A DNA stretch of 64,000 nucleotides, taken from NCBI RefSeq assembly GCF_028583425.1, contig NC_072795.1, positions 9,881,001 to 9,945,000 of the forward strand, given 5' to 3'. Shown piece after piece: positions 1-11,764 of this stretch (its first letter is position 1; every line of letters starts with the position of its first letter). The stretch comes from Eublepharis macularius. Taxonomy: Eukaryota > Chordata > Lepidosauria > Squamata > Eublepharidae. The translations under genes were made by a program, and so were the position numbers. The notes beneath the pieces are model-generated. The model worked only from the letters and a program-made list of their open reading frames with translations, was not told where the DNA came from and ran no database searches.

Positions 1-640
1 TCAAGGAGAAAACTTCCATCCTTATCTCTCTGTATTTTCAAGCCTAAATAGTGTGTCATGTAGCCAATCCTCTTTAATTCAACATATTGGCTCGGTTGCT
101 GTATTATTGCATTGCTGTCATCTGGATGCTCATATGATAGGATCAGATCATCCACATAAGTAAGAATGTAGGTCCGTCTGTCATGCTGGCATTTGGTAAA
201 GAGACATAGGACTTTCTTCTCTTCTCTGGAATCCTGCTTGAATTAGTAAGTTAATCAATTTATGGTTCCAAGCTCATGCAGCTTTCCTAAGCCCATAAAT
301 GCTCCTGTGCTGCTGGCATGCAAGTTTCTCTTTGCCTCTTGGTATGAAACTATGGCGTTGCTGCATGTAGATGTCTTCCTCTAGTTCACCGCGTAGAAAA
401 GCAGTTTTCAAATCAAGATGCTGCACCTACATTCCTCTATTAGCAGTGACACTCAGAGTCGGACCACACGATACGAAATTTCACGTGAAGGACATGCGAA
501 AGAACTAGGTCTGTCTGGTTTTACCATCCCGTGTATCTTGCTAACTCGTGTCTGATCTTCTGCTCCCTGCATGTTTACATATCAGAGCGGCACGAGTAGT
601 CAATACCATAGAGTCACCAGTAAGGAGCAGTGATCCTGTT
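1..640 (-). mobile_element. Ty1/Copia retrotransposon pol fragment (reverse transcriptase)
   Basis: Read on the - strand, this segment encodes part of a Copia-type reverse transcriptase. HLDLKTAFLRGELEEDIYMQ is visible at about 420-360 and the catalytic YVDDL box near 165-145. In-frame stops (one in the segment resembling ..YGLRKAA.., another before the YVDDL box) and a frameshift show that it is dead. It is cut by the left window edge. The same RT block recurs at 12736-13020. No LTR was found. The Copia assignment rests on these RT motifs. Confidence 0.75.
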
Positions 641-1110
641 GTGAAGCAGCAGTAGGCTTCTGGCTAAAGCACGTGATATCACGTGATATCACAGATCACA
701 TTTTTTCTGCTTTCCTTTCACCGTTTCGTCTGGCTGCCAGAGTGCTCTTTTCCGCATCATACAGGTAAGTGTGGAGACCAGCCAAGGCCGCTGCCAAAAG
801 AGCAGCTGTCACAGCCCCTTCCTGCTGCCCTTGCCCTCCTCCCACCGCCGCAATCCTGCCTGCCCGCCCCGGCTCTCTCCTCCTCCCCTCACCCCATCCC
901 GCTCCCTCCACCCACCCCAGAGACCTGCGCACCACCCGTCCGCCCTCCTCCCGCTCCCCCTGTCCCATCCCCTTTCCCCCCCCCCCCGAGAGGCCCAGCC
1001 ACCCCCGGCAGTTTGATTCCCCCCCCCAGTGACCAAAGATTTGACCACTGACTAAGCTGACTAATAAAGACTATCCAATCGGATAGGATGCAGAAATAAA
1101 GGATGCAGAA
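641..1110. repeat. C-rich low-complexity tract
   Basis: From about 810 to 1030 the + strand is almost pure pyrimidine with many CCC runs, including C-runs near 978 and 1020. The long proline-rich reading frames here are compositional artefacts. The - strand has repeated GGG runs that could form G-quadruplexes. No gene is recognised. Two copies of a CACGTGATAT motif precede it at about 670-690. Confidence 0.6.
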
Positions 1111-1845
1111 TCCTAAAAAAGCCTATTGAGGGGGAAGCATCATTGTATGACAGCAGTGGAATGTGCTTGTTTAGTTTTAAAACATACGTGTCAGTATTAA
1201 AACTATGAATGCTTGTAATTCTGTAATGCATTCTCTTCCAATGTAGAATATACTTTTGACCATATTTACAGAGCAATTTATTATATATATCCATATTTAG
1301 TTAAATATGTAAACTGTAAACAAACTGTAATAAGTTTTTTTTCTCTCCCGACGTTGCTGCACAGGGAACTGAAAAGCAAAAACCCAAGAATTTTTGGGAC
1401 GACAGAAACGTTTCCCAATATAAGGTCTTCATCGAGTACTGAGACAGGAATGATACTCCAGCTCAGAAAATTTCAGAGCATTTATTGTTTTAATACAGAA
1501 CATCTTCAGTATGACTAAGGGAAAAAAACCCCAGTTTTTAGAACACTGTAATATCGCCGAGCTAGTACGGCCGGACTAATGGGGGGGGGGGGGTTTCTAA
1601 TATACTTGGCAATTTCCAGAAATGCACTTCTTTATTAAGTGAACAACAGCAACAAAAAAGATCTTTTCCGTGAAATAACGCATGACCATGTCTTCTTTAA
1701 TCTGTGGAAAGAAAAAAATGCTTTAAGGGATGTGAATTGATTTGAGAAAACTTTCAAATGGGTGAGATTAGTGAAACCAACAGAAACCAGTGACAATGCT
1801 AGACAATGACTGCCAGCATGCTTGAGGCTCCAATTGATGAAATTG
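1111..1845. other. Unassigned AT-rich DNA
   Basis: No gene is recognised. A homopolymer of 13 G residues lies at 1581-1593. No repeat family could be assigned to the remainder. Confidence 0.5.
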
Positions 1846-2204
1846 GAGTGAGAGGCAAGCAATAAGTGATGTCAGACACAGGTTGGACACTTGTCCGTTT
1901 CTCTCACGTTCTGATTGGAATTGTAGGCATACAGGTCTTACAGCTTCGGTCTCCATGTAATTGAACTTTGCAGAAACCGCCACATACACACCCAGTGGAG
2001 GGGAAGGGGGGGCCATGGCAACAGCACCAGGCACGCAATCCCCTCCCAACCGCTTGTTCTCCCTCCCACAGACTGCCAGTCTGTAAACTTCACTTATATA
2101 GAGGGCCATGCTTCAAGACAGGACGCCTACATTTCCAATCAGAACGTGAGAGAAACGGACAAGTGTCCAACCTGTATCAGGCATCGCTTGTGGCTTGGCA
2201 CTCA
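1846..2204. mobile_element. Harbinger-type MITE with long degenerate inverted arms
   Basis: The left arm (about 1846-1965) and right arm (about 2105-2204) are imperfect reverse complements. Both contain the GGTTGGACACTTGTCC-type block and a block resembling TACATTTCCAATCAGAACG. The outer ends resemble the GAGCCAAAC/GTTTGGCTC termini of the better-preserved MITE at 22990-23191. That element has a 3-bp TAA duplication, typical of the PIF/Harbinger superfamily. No duplication is readable at this older copy. Confidence 0.6.
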
Positions 2205-2994
2205 GATTTTTTTATTATTATTATTATTTCTGATCTGTGTGAGTAGATTCCCTTCGGATGGCAAATGACATGCAAGGCGTTGACGGTAGCAACGTGAGGG
2301 AAAACTTTTGTCATGCCTGTACAGTTAAAAAACTTTCCCTGCCTTCCCAGAAAACACTAGGGAATGCATCACGAGCAGAGACTTTGCAACGGTTTTATCT
2401 TTTTACTGGGGGGAGGGAAGGGTTGGAAATGGGAGCTGTGTGGTGGTCTTTCACCAGCAGGTTCCTCTGAAATAGCAAACATTTTTTGCTTGTGCTGCAA
2501 CAAACCTTAGGCACGTTGGTTCTTGGTCCAGAAGCTTATTGCTTTGTCTTTTGCCAGACATCGTCGCTCCGCATCAGTGACTGTATTATGGGAAAGAAGA
2601 GATAGTACGTTGAGTGCCAATTTGGCAGCAATTAATTTCCCTTGGAAGGCTAAAGATGAGATTCAACTTTGATCCTCCCCGTGTATCTGCACGGCACTTG
2701 TACCCCACTCAATCCAAAGTGAATTGTGACGTAAAATTGAAGGAAACACGGTAGTATGAACACTTGACATTCAAGTGCAATTTGTTACTTCAAGCGTAGC
2801 CGTAAGAATCATGAACAGTGGCCACCCAAGCCAAGGAACATGCGACGCCTGACACTGCTTGTTTTTTTTTCCCCACCTTTGTTCACATTTCTATGGGAAA
2901 TGTTCTTGTTTAGAAGGGAATTGACCCTGTTCTTGGAGCTTTGTTCACCATTTATTTGGCTTTTCTGTAAACTTCAATTGATTGGAGAGCAAAA
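2205..2994. other. Unassigned DNA with a short ATT repeat
   Basis: An ATT-rich microsatellite lies at about 2206-2228. Nothing else in this stretch could be assigned to a gene or repeat family. Confidence 0.4.
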
Positions 2995-3090
2995 TCGTAA
3001 GACAAGGAGGCCTACATTTCCAATCAGAACTTGAGGTAAGCAGACAAGTGTCCAACCACTGTCTAGCGTCACTTTCAGCTTGGCTCGGGG
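2995..3090 (+). mobile_element. Right half of a Harbinger-type MITE
   Basis: This single arm matches the right arm of the 1846-2204 element: the CCTACATTTCCAATCAGAAC block, then ACAAGTGTCCAACC, then CAGCTTGGCTC. No matching left arm is obvious nearby, so it looks like a truncated copy. Confidence 0.55.
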
Positions 3091-3630
3091 AAACACTGGA
3101 CAGAATTAGGATAGACAGATAGCATTATCACAATTCACACAACTAAATCAGACAAGAATGCAGCAACTAGCTCATGCTAGAGTTGCTTCCACAGTGGTGT
3201 GATCCAAAGATCCATGATCGAAAAGAGTATGTAAACAGGATGTGGAGAGTGAATTGTATGACATCACATACCTTTCGGTCTGAGCCTGATCCTCTCTGCG
3301 TCCATCATGAACTGGTATTCTATTTCTTCTGCCAGATCATAAAAGATGTTATTGTGACCCCGGGCAGTAGCCTTTTTCTCTCCTGCTTCAACATATTTTG
3401 TGTAATCTGTAACAATGGATAACACCTTTATTGGCCATATGCCGTGAACACGACTAATTTTTTTACCGCCCCCCCAAAAGGGGACAATGACAGCTTGTGA
3501 CTGACCTCAATGCAATACGAGCAAGGCAGAAGATGATGAAGTGCACTTGCCTAGGAGGTGCACATACTCACACATGTTCCTCCTAGTACACATGGCTGTC
3601 ACTTGCACTCTACTTGTGTGGGCTGACTGT
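3091..3630. other. Unassigned DNA
   Basis: No coding region or repeat family is recognised. A C-run lies near 3470. Confidence 0.35.
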
Positions 3631-3828
3631 GAGCCAAGGTACAAGTGACAAATGACACTATTCTGGCCAGTTAACAGACTCATATGCTCCCTGTTCACTT
3701 GCCATCCACCTGCGCTGTACTTGGTCAAGTGAAGTAACAGTGGATGGCTTGTGAACTTGAAAGAAAACGCCTGACTGTGTTCCCTTGCTAGTCTAGTGGA
3801 ATTCCTCACTTGCAGCTTGGCTAACAAT
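3631..3828. mobile_element. Degenerate Harbinger-type MITE (GGGCCAAGC family)
   Basis: GAGCCAAGGTACAAGTGAC, followed by CTCCCTGTTCACTTGCC and an ending CACTTGCAGCTTGGCT, parallels the well-preserved elements at 35121-35238 and 45400-45517. Ends and interior have diverged and contain extra sequence. Confidence 0.5.
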
Positions 3829-5170
3829 TGAAAGTGAGCAGTGAAGAATTATGGAGATTATGCTAACTTGCGTGTCAAGTGCAACAGACCAACTTGAGAG
3901 CTCAACATAAATACATATTGTGATATATATCAATCCTGTTAACTAACGTACGTTTCTCTACTTCACTCTGGATTTTCATCTCCTGTAGTTCTATGAGTTG
4001 TGGAGGAGCTTCGCAGGATACTCCAGTGCTTGCAATTACAGTTTTTGATTCCACTGGAGGTAGAACGCCATTGTTGGTTGTAGACATGGCGGCCATAAAA
4101 TTGCTGTGTGATAAGAAAAGGAGTTTGATATATCCTGATATATACACACACGGCTGCCTGTGCGCCTTCCCTTTCCCTCCCATGCCCATGCAATCCTATC
4201 TACCTGCCCATCCCGGGGAGCCACGAAGTCGCCTCACGGAGGTGGCGTGCGGCTGCCTGCACACCTTCCCTTTCCCACCTGCGTCCATGCAAGCCGCTCT
4301 GATCATTTACCCACTTACCTGCACGAACTCTCTCCAGAGATCTCTGGAAAGGCCACAGAGATGGGCACCGATGGCCGCAAAAGACCAAATGACAGGAAAT
4401 GGTACTAACTTGAGCACGGTAGTTGCAATTGGCTGAAAGTAGCATTCCGCTTTCTGTAATAGCCCACCACTATTCTTTCATCCTGTTTATTGAATGGCGG
4501 TGGATCAGTGTCAGGGAGGGCATTATCCACTCAAGGCACAGAACTACCATTGTGGTTTTGCAAATGACTTAATTTATATTCCTAATAAAGAGTATTTTAT
4601 TATGAAAACTCCAACTTTTGTTTGGAAAATGATTAGACGCAATAAACCGAGGGAATTTAAAGTATATTTTTACTGGTTACCTAACATCTTCTTCTAAAGG
4701 CCACTAGGTCCTTATAGATTAACCCTACAGTTATATGCGTGTGTAGTAACGCAAACCTTAACTGCCCAAACATGTATAGGCAAATTAGCTGTAACATTGG
4801 GGAGTTGCAGAAATCAGGAATACAAAAACCTATGTGAACATTTAGGGCAAACCAAAAGTAGACATTGCTTAACTGTATTAAGCACTGTTCATTGACTTGT
4901 ACAGAAAAAAACCAGGATTCAGCTTGAGAAATGATTATGTACATATAACTCAAACCAGTAAATAACATTTAAATGGATAGTAAGATACTTAAACTGTCAA
5001 CAGGACATACATAGAAATAATTGTTTGCCTCTTGGAAAGACCGGGAAAGAAACACATAAAATTGACGTTAGACTGCAGTCAGTGATAAAAACATATCAAG
5101 AATTACACTGTGATGGGCATCCATTAAACAACCTGTGCAGAGAAGAAACACACCTGGTTTTATTACCATC
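3829..5170. other. Unassigned DNA with a two-unit tandem duplication
   Basis: Two roughly 98-bp units repeat at about 4148-4245 and 4245-4340. Each begins near CGGCTGCCTG and contains CCTTCCCTTTCCC. The rest is AT-rich. The left terminal repeat of the Harbinger element whose transposase ends at 5171 should lie in this stretch, but I could not identify it. Confidence 0.4.
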
Positions 5171-6286
5171 TCAAGTGCGGGAAAAATACGCGCAGTAAGC
5201 GGCATGGATATCTAGGGCTCTTTGGGTCACATCTGCCTCAGACCAAGGGATCTGTGGTCTCTCTTCTGGAGGATCGAGGAGCTTCTCTCTTGGGAACGGA
5301 CCATACAGTACATCACCTTGCACAAGACACATATTGTGCAACACACAGCAGGTTGTGATGACAGCTGTCATTAGTCGCTCCCCCACCAGTAGTGGTCTCT
5401 GGAGATAAATGCAGCGGTTTTTCAGTATTCCAAAACATCTCTCCACCACCATTCTTGAACTGCTCAGTCTATAATTATATCTTTTCTGTGCTGCAGAGGA
5501 TGGGGCGGGGTACGGTTTCATTAACCAGGGTCTCAGAGGATAGGCTGGATCTCCAATAATGACAGGATCAATGGTTAATCCACCAATAGTCTCCTGAATC
5601 CTTGGCACTCTGATACCTTCTTCCATCCGCCTGAATATTGGAGAGTTCCTGAGCACTCTTGCATCGTGTGCTTTTCCAGGAAAACCCACAAAAGTGTCCA
5701 GAAAACGCACTCTAGCATCCACTACTCCTTGGAGAATCATGGAGCAGCAGCCTTTCCTATTTATATAATTTTCTCCAGAGAAGGGTGGTGCCCGAACTCT
5801 AATGTGGGTACCATCTATTGCACCCCAAGCATGCAGAAATCCCAAATCTCGGAAACCCTGAAGTGTTTCGTGGATGTCATGTACTCGTATCCATTTTTCG
5901 GTAAGTTTAGATGCAGTGAGTTCACACACTTCATCAAAGGCCTCACAAATGGTTGACTTTCCATGACAGAAGACAGGGATCAGAGCTGCATTTGTGGTTC
6001 CCATTGTAAGCTTCCACAGGGTAATGGCGACCAGTTCCTCCGGTTCAAGGTGCTCTCTCATATTCGTGGGTTCTCTCTGAAACGACTCTCTAAGTTCCTC
6101 AACAAGCAGCTCAAATGTTGCACGTCTCATACGGAACTGCTTGATCCACTGCTCATCATCATATTGGTACTTAATCCACCAAGGCCACCAATAAGGATTT
6201 GGTCGATTGAGCACCCAGGAGGAGCAAAGTGTGGATGAGGTGAGGTAGCCCTGTTTCGCCAACTCAGGGAACGATTCAACAGCCAT
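5171..6286 (-). CDS. PIF/Harbinger DDE transposase (HARBI1-like), intact
   Basis: A 371-aa uninterrupted reading frame encodes the nuclease of a PIF/Harbinger DNA transposon, which cuts and rejoins DNA at the element ends. The DDE_Tnp_4-type core is visible. The first catalytic Asp is D158 in GAIDGTHIRV, the second is D246 in IIGDPAYPL, and the Glu is E282 in VVERCFGILKNR. HDARVLRNS at about 207-215 and the C-terminal CCVLHNMC are also family hallmarks. The N-terminal 60 residues are rich in aromatic residues (WWPWW) and precede the helix-turn-helix-like region. The ATG at 6286 follows an AT-rich leader and gives the normal family length. The gene is divergent from the MYB-like partner at 6735-8405, the usual two-gene Harbinger layout. 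Unlike the partner it has no stop or frameshift. Domestication is possible, but recent insertion is the simpler reading. Confidence 0.92.
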   Translation of the reverse strand: MAVESFPELAKQGYLTSSTLCSSWVLNRPNPYWWPWWIKYQYDDEQWIKQFRMRRATFELLVEELRESFQREPTNMREHLEPEELVAITLWKLTMGTTNAALIPVFCHGKSTICEAFDEVCELTASKLTEKWIRVHDIHETLQGFRDLGFLHAWGAIDGTHIRVRAPPFSGENYINRKGCCSMILQGVVDARVRFLDTFVGFPGKAHDARVLRNSPIFRRMEEGIRVPRIQETIGGLTIDPVIIGDPAYPLRPWLMKPYPAPSSAAQKRYNYRLSSSRMVVERCFGILKNRCIYLQRPLLVGERLMTAVITTCCVLHNMCLVQGDVLYGPFPREKLLDPPEERPQIPWSEADVTQRALDIHAAYCAYFSRT

Positions 6287-6734
6287 GATAGCAATTTTAA
6301 TTTTTTTGTGTCCACCGGTGACCTGAACTGTCTGATTGCTGTGATATGTTGTATTGCTGTGACATGTTGTATAGCTCTACTAAAGCACGTGAGGTTTTCT
6401 CACAAAAACTCACCAGTTGTCTGAAGGAAAGCCTAAAATACTTCTGTTGCATCAGAGAAATTTTTCCAAGCAAAATAGAGTACCTTAGGTTACTTTGAAT
6501 AGAAATTAATTTTGCGCACTTTCTCCTGTTCGACCACATTGTTAGACATTTGTGGTCAAATGTGTTAACAAGTAAAAAGGAATATATTTTTTCAGGTCCA
6601 CTGAAGGGGTTCAATACAGAACTGTTTAAATTGGCGCGTGGAAACAGAGTTTGAAATATTTTTGCATGCGCCGTTGCACTGCCTTGATTGACGAATCAGA
6701 ATCAGTGCACTGACCGTTACAGAATATCCCCCTC
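6287..6734. promoter_or_regulatory. Divergent intergenic region of the Harbinger element
   Basis: This 448-bp gap lies between two head-to-head transposon genes and must contain the promoters for both if the element was autonomous. No clear TATA box was singled out. The assignment follows from gene layout only. Confidence 0.4.
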
Positions 6735-8405
6735 TTGAAAACTTCGCACTCAAACGGCCCGAACACTACAGTTGCTGTTCCCTCAGAGAGAAACAACATC
6801 ACATCCAGATTCTTATCAATGGATTCACGAGGGACTGCAACTTCTCCCAGCGAGGGCATTAGTAGCTCCACCTCACCAAATGTTTGCTCAGTGCCCTTGA
6901 TTATCAAAGTTACTGCTTCTTCATCCAACTTCTCAATTCAGAATTCAAGCTCTGGAGGAAGAGCTGCAAAGGGACTTCCATGGACTGAGGATGAAACTAG
7001 AACTTTTATTCAGTTATGGGGAGATGATGCAGTTCAAAACTACTTGGTGCACAATCATTGAAATGTTGGAAAATTCAAGTGGATAGCCAGCGAGATGGCA
7101 CAAAGGGGGTACAACCAAGACTGGGAGCAGTGTCGCGAAAGGGCTAAGTCTCTATGGAGAGGTTACAAGGAATGTGTCGATGGTAATAATAGATCAGGAC
7201 ATGGAAGGAGAATGTGGCCATTTTTTTGAGGCTCTCAATCAGTTCTTGAAAGTTGAACAGGATCTAGTAGTTCCACGTGTGATCGGCAACGGTGTACCCC
7301 CCACTGTTGTTGACAGAAGAAGGCAGTCTGTGAGAACAAGCAGATTGGGAGATGAAGATCCGCAAACTGCAAATCAGTCAAGTACCACTGAGGAGGTTCT
7401 GCAGGACACCTTTGAGGAGCCGGCTGGTGACACACTTCCAGAATGCAATCCAGAAACACTAAATGTGACGGTAGAAGCTTCGTATAACACTGGTAATGTG
7501 TCAACACACCTGTGAGGGTTCGGTGTCTATACACAAACTGCAGCAAATGATTTGCATTGTGGCTGACTTTATTAGCATTACTTCATTATCAGTGTTAATT
7601 CACTGGCATTGCTTATGTATAGTCTTGAACATTGTAAATAAACCTCTGCAGAATGTTGGTGACTTTAAAAAGCACAGCAGACCAGCAATATTGCATGGCA
7701 ATATTGCATGGCAGACAACATCACTATTTTGTGATGTTCTTTTTATGTCTTGCAGGAACAGCCCCAACAGAAAACAGAATAAGATGCTTAAGTCCTGCAG
7801 AGAGAATGGCCAACCTCCGTCTACACAGAAGGGAGTGTCCTCGTAGTGAGGCGGTTGCGTCTCTCGAGGCTACAAGGTCAGGCATTTAGAAGTTTCTAGA
7901 GGATCTGACACAACAGAACATGAGTGAGGGAGAATCCCGTCAAAGACAAGAGGCTCTCATGACATGATCCGTTGAGGCTGCTGAATGTCTCGCAGAAAAA
8001 GCCGAGGTAGGATTCATGAAAATGATCGATGCAATAAAAGATAACCAGGAGGCATTTGTCGCTGAATTTTCTCAACACAATATTCTAATGGAGATGCTGG
8101 TATCTACCTTATTGGATAAAGAGATCAGTACACCCATCCCCATTCTGTCAGGAAATAGTGTTGCCAATGAGGATGTGTCCACAGCGGACACACAGTCAAA
8201 TATAACAGGCAATGAAAATCAGGAGAATCAACCTATGTTGGAGGCAATTGAGCAGCCCTCTTGTTGAGAGAATATCGTGGCCCCACAACCTGTAACAAGG
8301 AGACTCGGAGTCAAGATCAACATTACTGATGATCCGAAACCTCTTCCGCATGATTTCCTTTTCCGAAAGCGACAACGGGTAGCTCCAGCTCGATTCAGAA
8401 TGTAG
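6735..8405 (+). pseudogene. Decayed MYB/SANT-like Harbinger accessory gene
   Basis: The translated pieces form the DNA-binding partner of a Harbinger transposon. The first block (6735-7061) ends in a trihelix/SANT-like start, WTEDETRTFIQLWGDDAVQ. The frame continues past a TGA at 7059-7061 with WIASEMAQRGY and SLWRGYKECVDG. One extra T in the T-run near 7220-7227 then shifts the frame into FEALNQFLKVEQDL. A likely intron has donor GTAATG at 7493 and acceptor CAG ending at 7755. The second exon carries TAG at 7887-7889 and TGA codons near 7966 and at 8265-8267, and ends at 8405 after FRKRQRVAPARFRM. In known Harbinger elements this protein brings the transposase to the nucleus and to the terminal repeats. 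Several lesions make this copy non-functional. Confidence 0.8.
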
Positions 8406-9262
8406 TTGCAATCTCTTTGGAAGATAAAAATAAGGGGTTAATATGTTTTGTGGGTGATGTATGTTTAAATGCTGGTTGCTTATGTTCTCAGGATTAAAAG
8501 CTTTATCTCTAGTAAGTCATATTCAAAAGCATGAGTAATAGTACATGGTAGAGCACACAAAAAGATCCGCAATTTTAGGATTGGGTCAATATCAAAACGT
8601 GTGCATCCTCGTGTTTTTGAACAGATACAATTACAAAAGTTTCCTCCGCAAATTATTGTAATGCTGCCTGATGTGTTCATGTTCATGTTGTGTTGTTCAT
8701 GTTCATGTTGTGTTGTTTCCAAGAATGTCTGCATGGCTCTATATTAAAAAGATAACAGTTTTATCACATTCATGAAGGGATGGGAGGGGTGTTGGGGTGA
8801 ATGGGACAAAGATATAGATCTCTATGATAAAATCCCTAAAAACGAACAACAAAACAATCTTTCTCTTCAGAAAATCAGAAGCTCAGATGACAGAAAGCAT
8901 ATACAGAAGGTGTGAACATGCTTCTTTTGAGCAAACATACCTCTCCTCACTGCAACTCTGCAGTGCTGTGTGAGAGTTCCATGGGGCCACAATGAACTGA
9001 GGCTTGGAGCGTAACTCCTTGCTTTTCTAGGAAGCAATCTTAGTTTGTCCATGTTTATTTCCAAAATTGCGCAGATCGATGAGCTTGCACATCACTATTG
9101 ATCAAAATGCAGTAGTTTGTTGGAATAAAAGTAAATTTCTGGCCATAAATCGGAACAAGCAAAAAATATTTATTAACATTTTTCCCTAGATAATTGCTTT
9201 AACAGAAACAGAAAAAAAACTTTATTACGAATACAAACTGTTGTTTAAAACTATGTACAGTA
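8406..9262. other. Unassigned DNA with a 20-bp tandem duplication
   Basis: A perfect 20-bp unit rich in GTTCATGTT is present twice at 8675-8714. No gene is recognised. This tail-to-tail spacer separates the MYB-like gene from the - strand gene at 9263-10677. Confidence 0.45.
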
Positions 9263-10677
9263 TTACTCTTCCTCTGAACTTCGATGTCCACGTCCACGAC
9301 TGAGCACATCCATGAAGGTGGGTGACTTAAAAAATCTTATTTTCTTGGCTGGCGGAGGTTGGTTGTCATCGCACTCTTTAGGAGGTGGCTCCGCTTGGAC
9401 TCCCAGCCAAGCAATGGGCATCATTGCCGCAGGGCTTAGTCCACCATCTATTGGGTCTACCTCTGTTTCCTCTTCGGTCACCACCGGACGAACTAAAAAC
9501 ATAATGGTAAAGATCACATCTCATACTTACTAAAAACTGATTGTATGGTATTGCAAAGCTGGACACCCAGAATATCTAAAGAAGAGAATGTCCCAATTGA
9601 CAGAAAAGGTTAAAGTTATAGGTCAATATTTATAATAGCAATACACAAAATATAAAGTAATGGAAGCCCAAACAGAGTTCTCTGAGCAGGCATGAGTCTG
9701 CCATATGAGGAAAACTGCATCCGTTTTGTGACATGCATCTTGTTAGAGATACTGCAACATCACAATTACTGAAATATGGTGTATGAAATGAATGATATCC
9801 AATGATATCATGTGCATCACTCTTTTTACCATTTTCCTGTCTGGAACACATCTCAGGACTTCTATAAACAGGTGGCAAATAAATTCCTTTCTTACTAACT
9901 CCAACAGCAAACGTAATAGAAAAGCACCACGAAACATTTGTGGGGAAAATTCATATACTCACCCCTGAAGGATTCCCTTGCACTCATAATTTTCTCTAGA
10001 GCAGTATCAAGAGCATCCACAGACCTCTGTCTTTCTGTGCCTGTCCAATGGAAATGCAATTACTGTCATTGACCAATGCACAGGTATCATGCTTCTTCTG
10101 ATCCACCATTCAAAACTAGGAATACACGACTGTACATAGAATTAATCATGCAATTGAATTCTCACTTTGAGCACCCCCCCATATCTTTGGTTTCCTCAAA
10201 AGGACTTTCAGAGTCAACATCATTGCCACAACTGCAAAGAGAGTGGTCAATTTTTGGTCAATATAGTCAAAATATATATTCGAATATTGTGAGGGTTTTT
10301 TTCAGAAGTTGAGCACGTCTGTATATCATATGTAATTATTTTCAACTTCATATATATATAGTTACACTATTATTAATATACTTATACATTCAATTTTAGG
10401 AATGACCAATTCAACAAATTCATTTCAGATTCATGTACATACTCTGCCCTCTGTCACCCAGTGCTTCCTCTATCGTCATGTCAAGGTAGACAGAGTATGC
10501 AATTTGGTCTATCGAGTCTCGGATCATGGCCGCCTCCTGAGACCGTCCATGAAGGCTTTCAATACGGAATGGTCTCATGCACTCCTACACTGCCTCCTGC
10601 ACTTGTTCAGGGGGGTTCTTGCTGTCCATCAGGTCCAGCACCTCCTGAGCCCATTCCGACCGCCAGTTCCCCTCCAT
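9263..10677 (-). pseudogene. Three-exon gene of unknown function with one in-frame stop
   Basis: Three blocks on the - strand join in phase. Exon 1 is 10677-10443 (starts MEGNWRSEWAQEVLDLMD), exon 2 is 10040-9963 (TERQRSVDALDTALEKIM), and exon 3 is 9492-9263 (RPVVTEEETEVDPIDGG to RGRGHRSSEEE, then TAA). Donors are GTATGT and GTGAGT; the acceptors end in CAG and TAG. Total coding length is 543 bp, 181 codons including the stop. The only lesion seen is TAG at codon 31. Exon 1 is acidic and amphipathic; exon 3 holds PPPAKKIRFFKSP, which resembles a nuclear localisation or docking segment. I do not recognise the family. It may be a third gene of the neighbouring Harbinger element or belong to a different DNA transposon. 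The exon joins are inferred. Confidence 0.6.
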
Positions 10678-11764
10678 TGTAGAGAAAGACCAAGATTGTG
10701 GCGTCGCACAAAAAGCTCTTCTCAAAAAATAATTGATCTACCAATAAGCCCCGCCCACCACACGGTCACAGCGTCTTCTTCTTCCCCTGTGATTCATATT
10801 CTATGGCGTGGACTTCTTTTTGGATTTGACCATGGGCTGCACTTCCAAGTCAACCTGATCTTTCCACAAATGCACATTCAGAGGTGCACCATGCAGTACT
10901 TAATCACAAGTTAATTATGTGTGGGTGCTCGGAAATTGTCACTGGTCAGTAACTGACATTGATATCTTACTATGTCCATGGATTATTTGATTCAAATATC
11001 AAATTATGGATTATTCAATTCAAATATCGATGCACCAGGAACTATAAAAAAAAATTCATTTAAGACTGATGCAGAGGCATGGCCTGGTGCGGAATTCTCC
11101 TACAGAGACGTGTAAGAAAACACTGGAATATTAAGGTCTTTGGGCAATTCTGGTCTGATTTGAAAACTTACGGTGGGATTGCATGGGTGGTTGAAGCAAT
11201 GTAGCCAACACCCCGGTAAAGGCACACTTATAAATTTAGCAATGGCAACGATGCATGAGGAAATACTTTTTTTTCCTGTTCTCAGCACCACAACGTCGTC
11301 GCTCTGGCAAATCCTTTGCTTTTGAAGAAAGAATGCTTTGGGCAGTTTCACAAGTTCCTGGCATAAGTTATGTTAAACACACGATGATGAGTCCCGCCAA
11401 AATCCAGAGTTGCGCTTAGGCTTCAGGGGAAAAAATAAGTAATTTACCAATGCGCGGAATGGGAAACAAAAAAACTTTAGGTGCGCCATCTGGTGTGCAG
11501 TTAAGAAAAACTTAGCTGTACATTAAAAGTATGAGGGGACAGAGAGTGGATCATGGAAATGAATTGGGCACGCACGATATGGAGATGCATGATGGGATAT
11601 CATTTCCGCGCCTTGGAGGAACTTGTAGGATACCCGTGCAGAGCTGTACACGAGTTCAACGGCAGGACAGCAGTCCTGACGCGTGAAGCAAGAAAAATCT
11701 TGGGTCATGTGTAAGTGCGTTTTCGTGTCATTCATGTGAAATTCATATCATGTGGTCTGACTTT
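10678..11764. other. Unassigned DNA upstream of the three-exon gene
   Basis: This includes the presumed promoter of the - strand gene (CCCCGCCC near 10750). A short direct repeat of GGATTATT with TTCAAATATC lies at 10979-11030. No gene was recognised. A right terminal repeat of the Harbinger element could lie here but was not found. Confidence 0.35.

Noticed and set aside
683-1051. Proline-rich frame of 122 codons
   Set aside because: Product of the C-rich tract; all three frames look alike and low in complexity.
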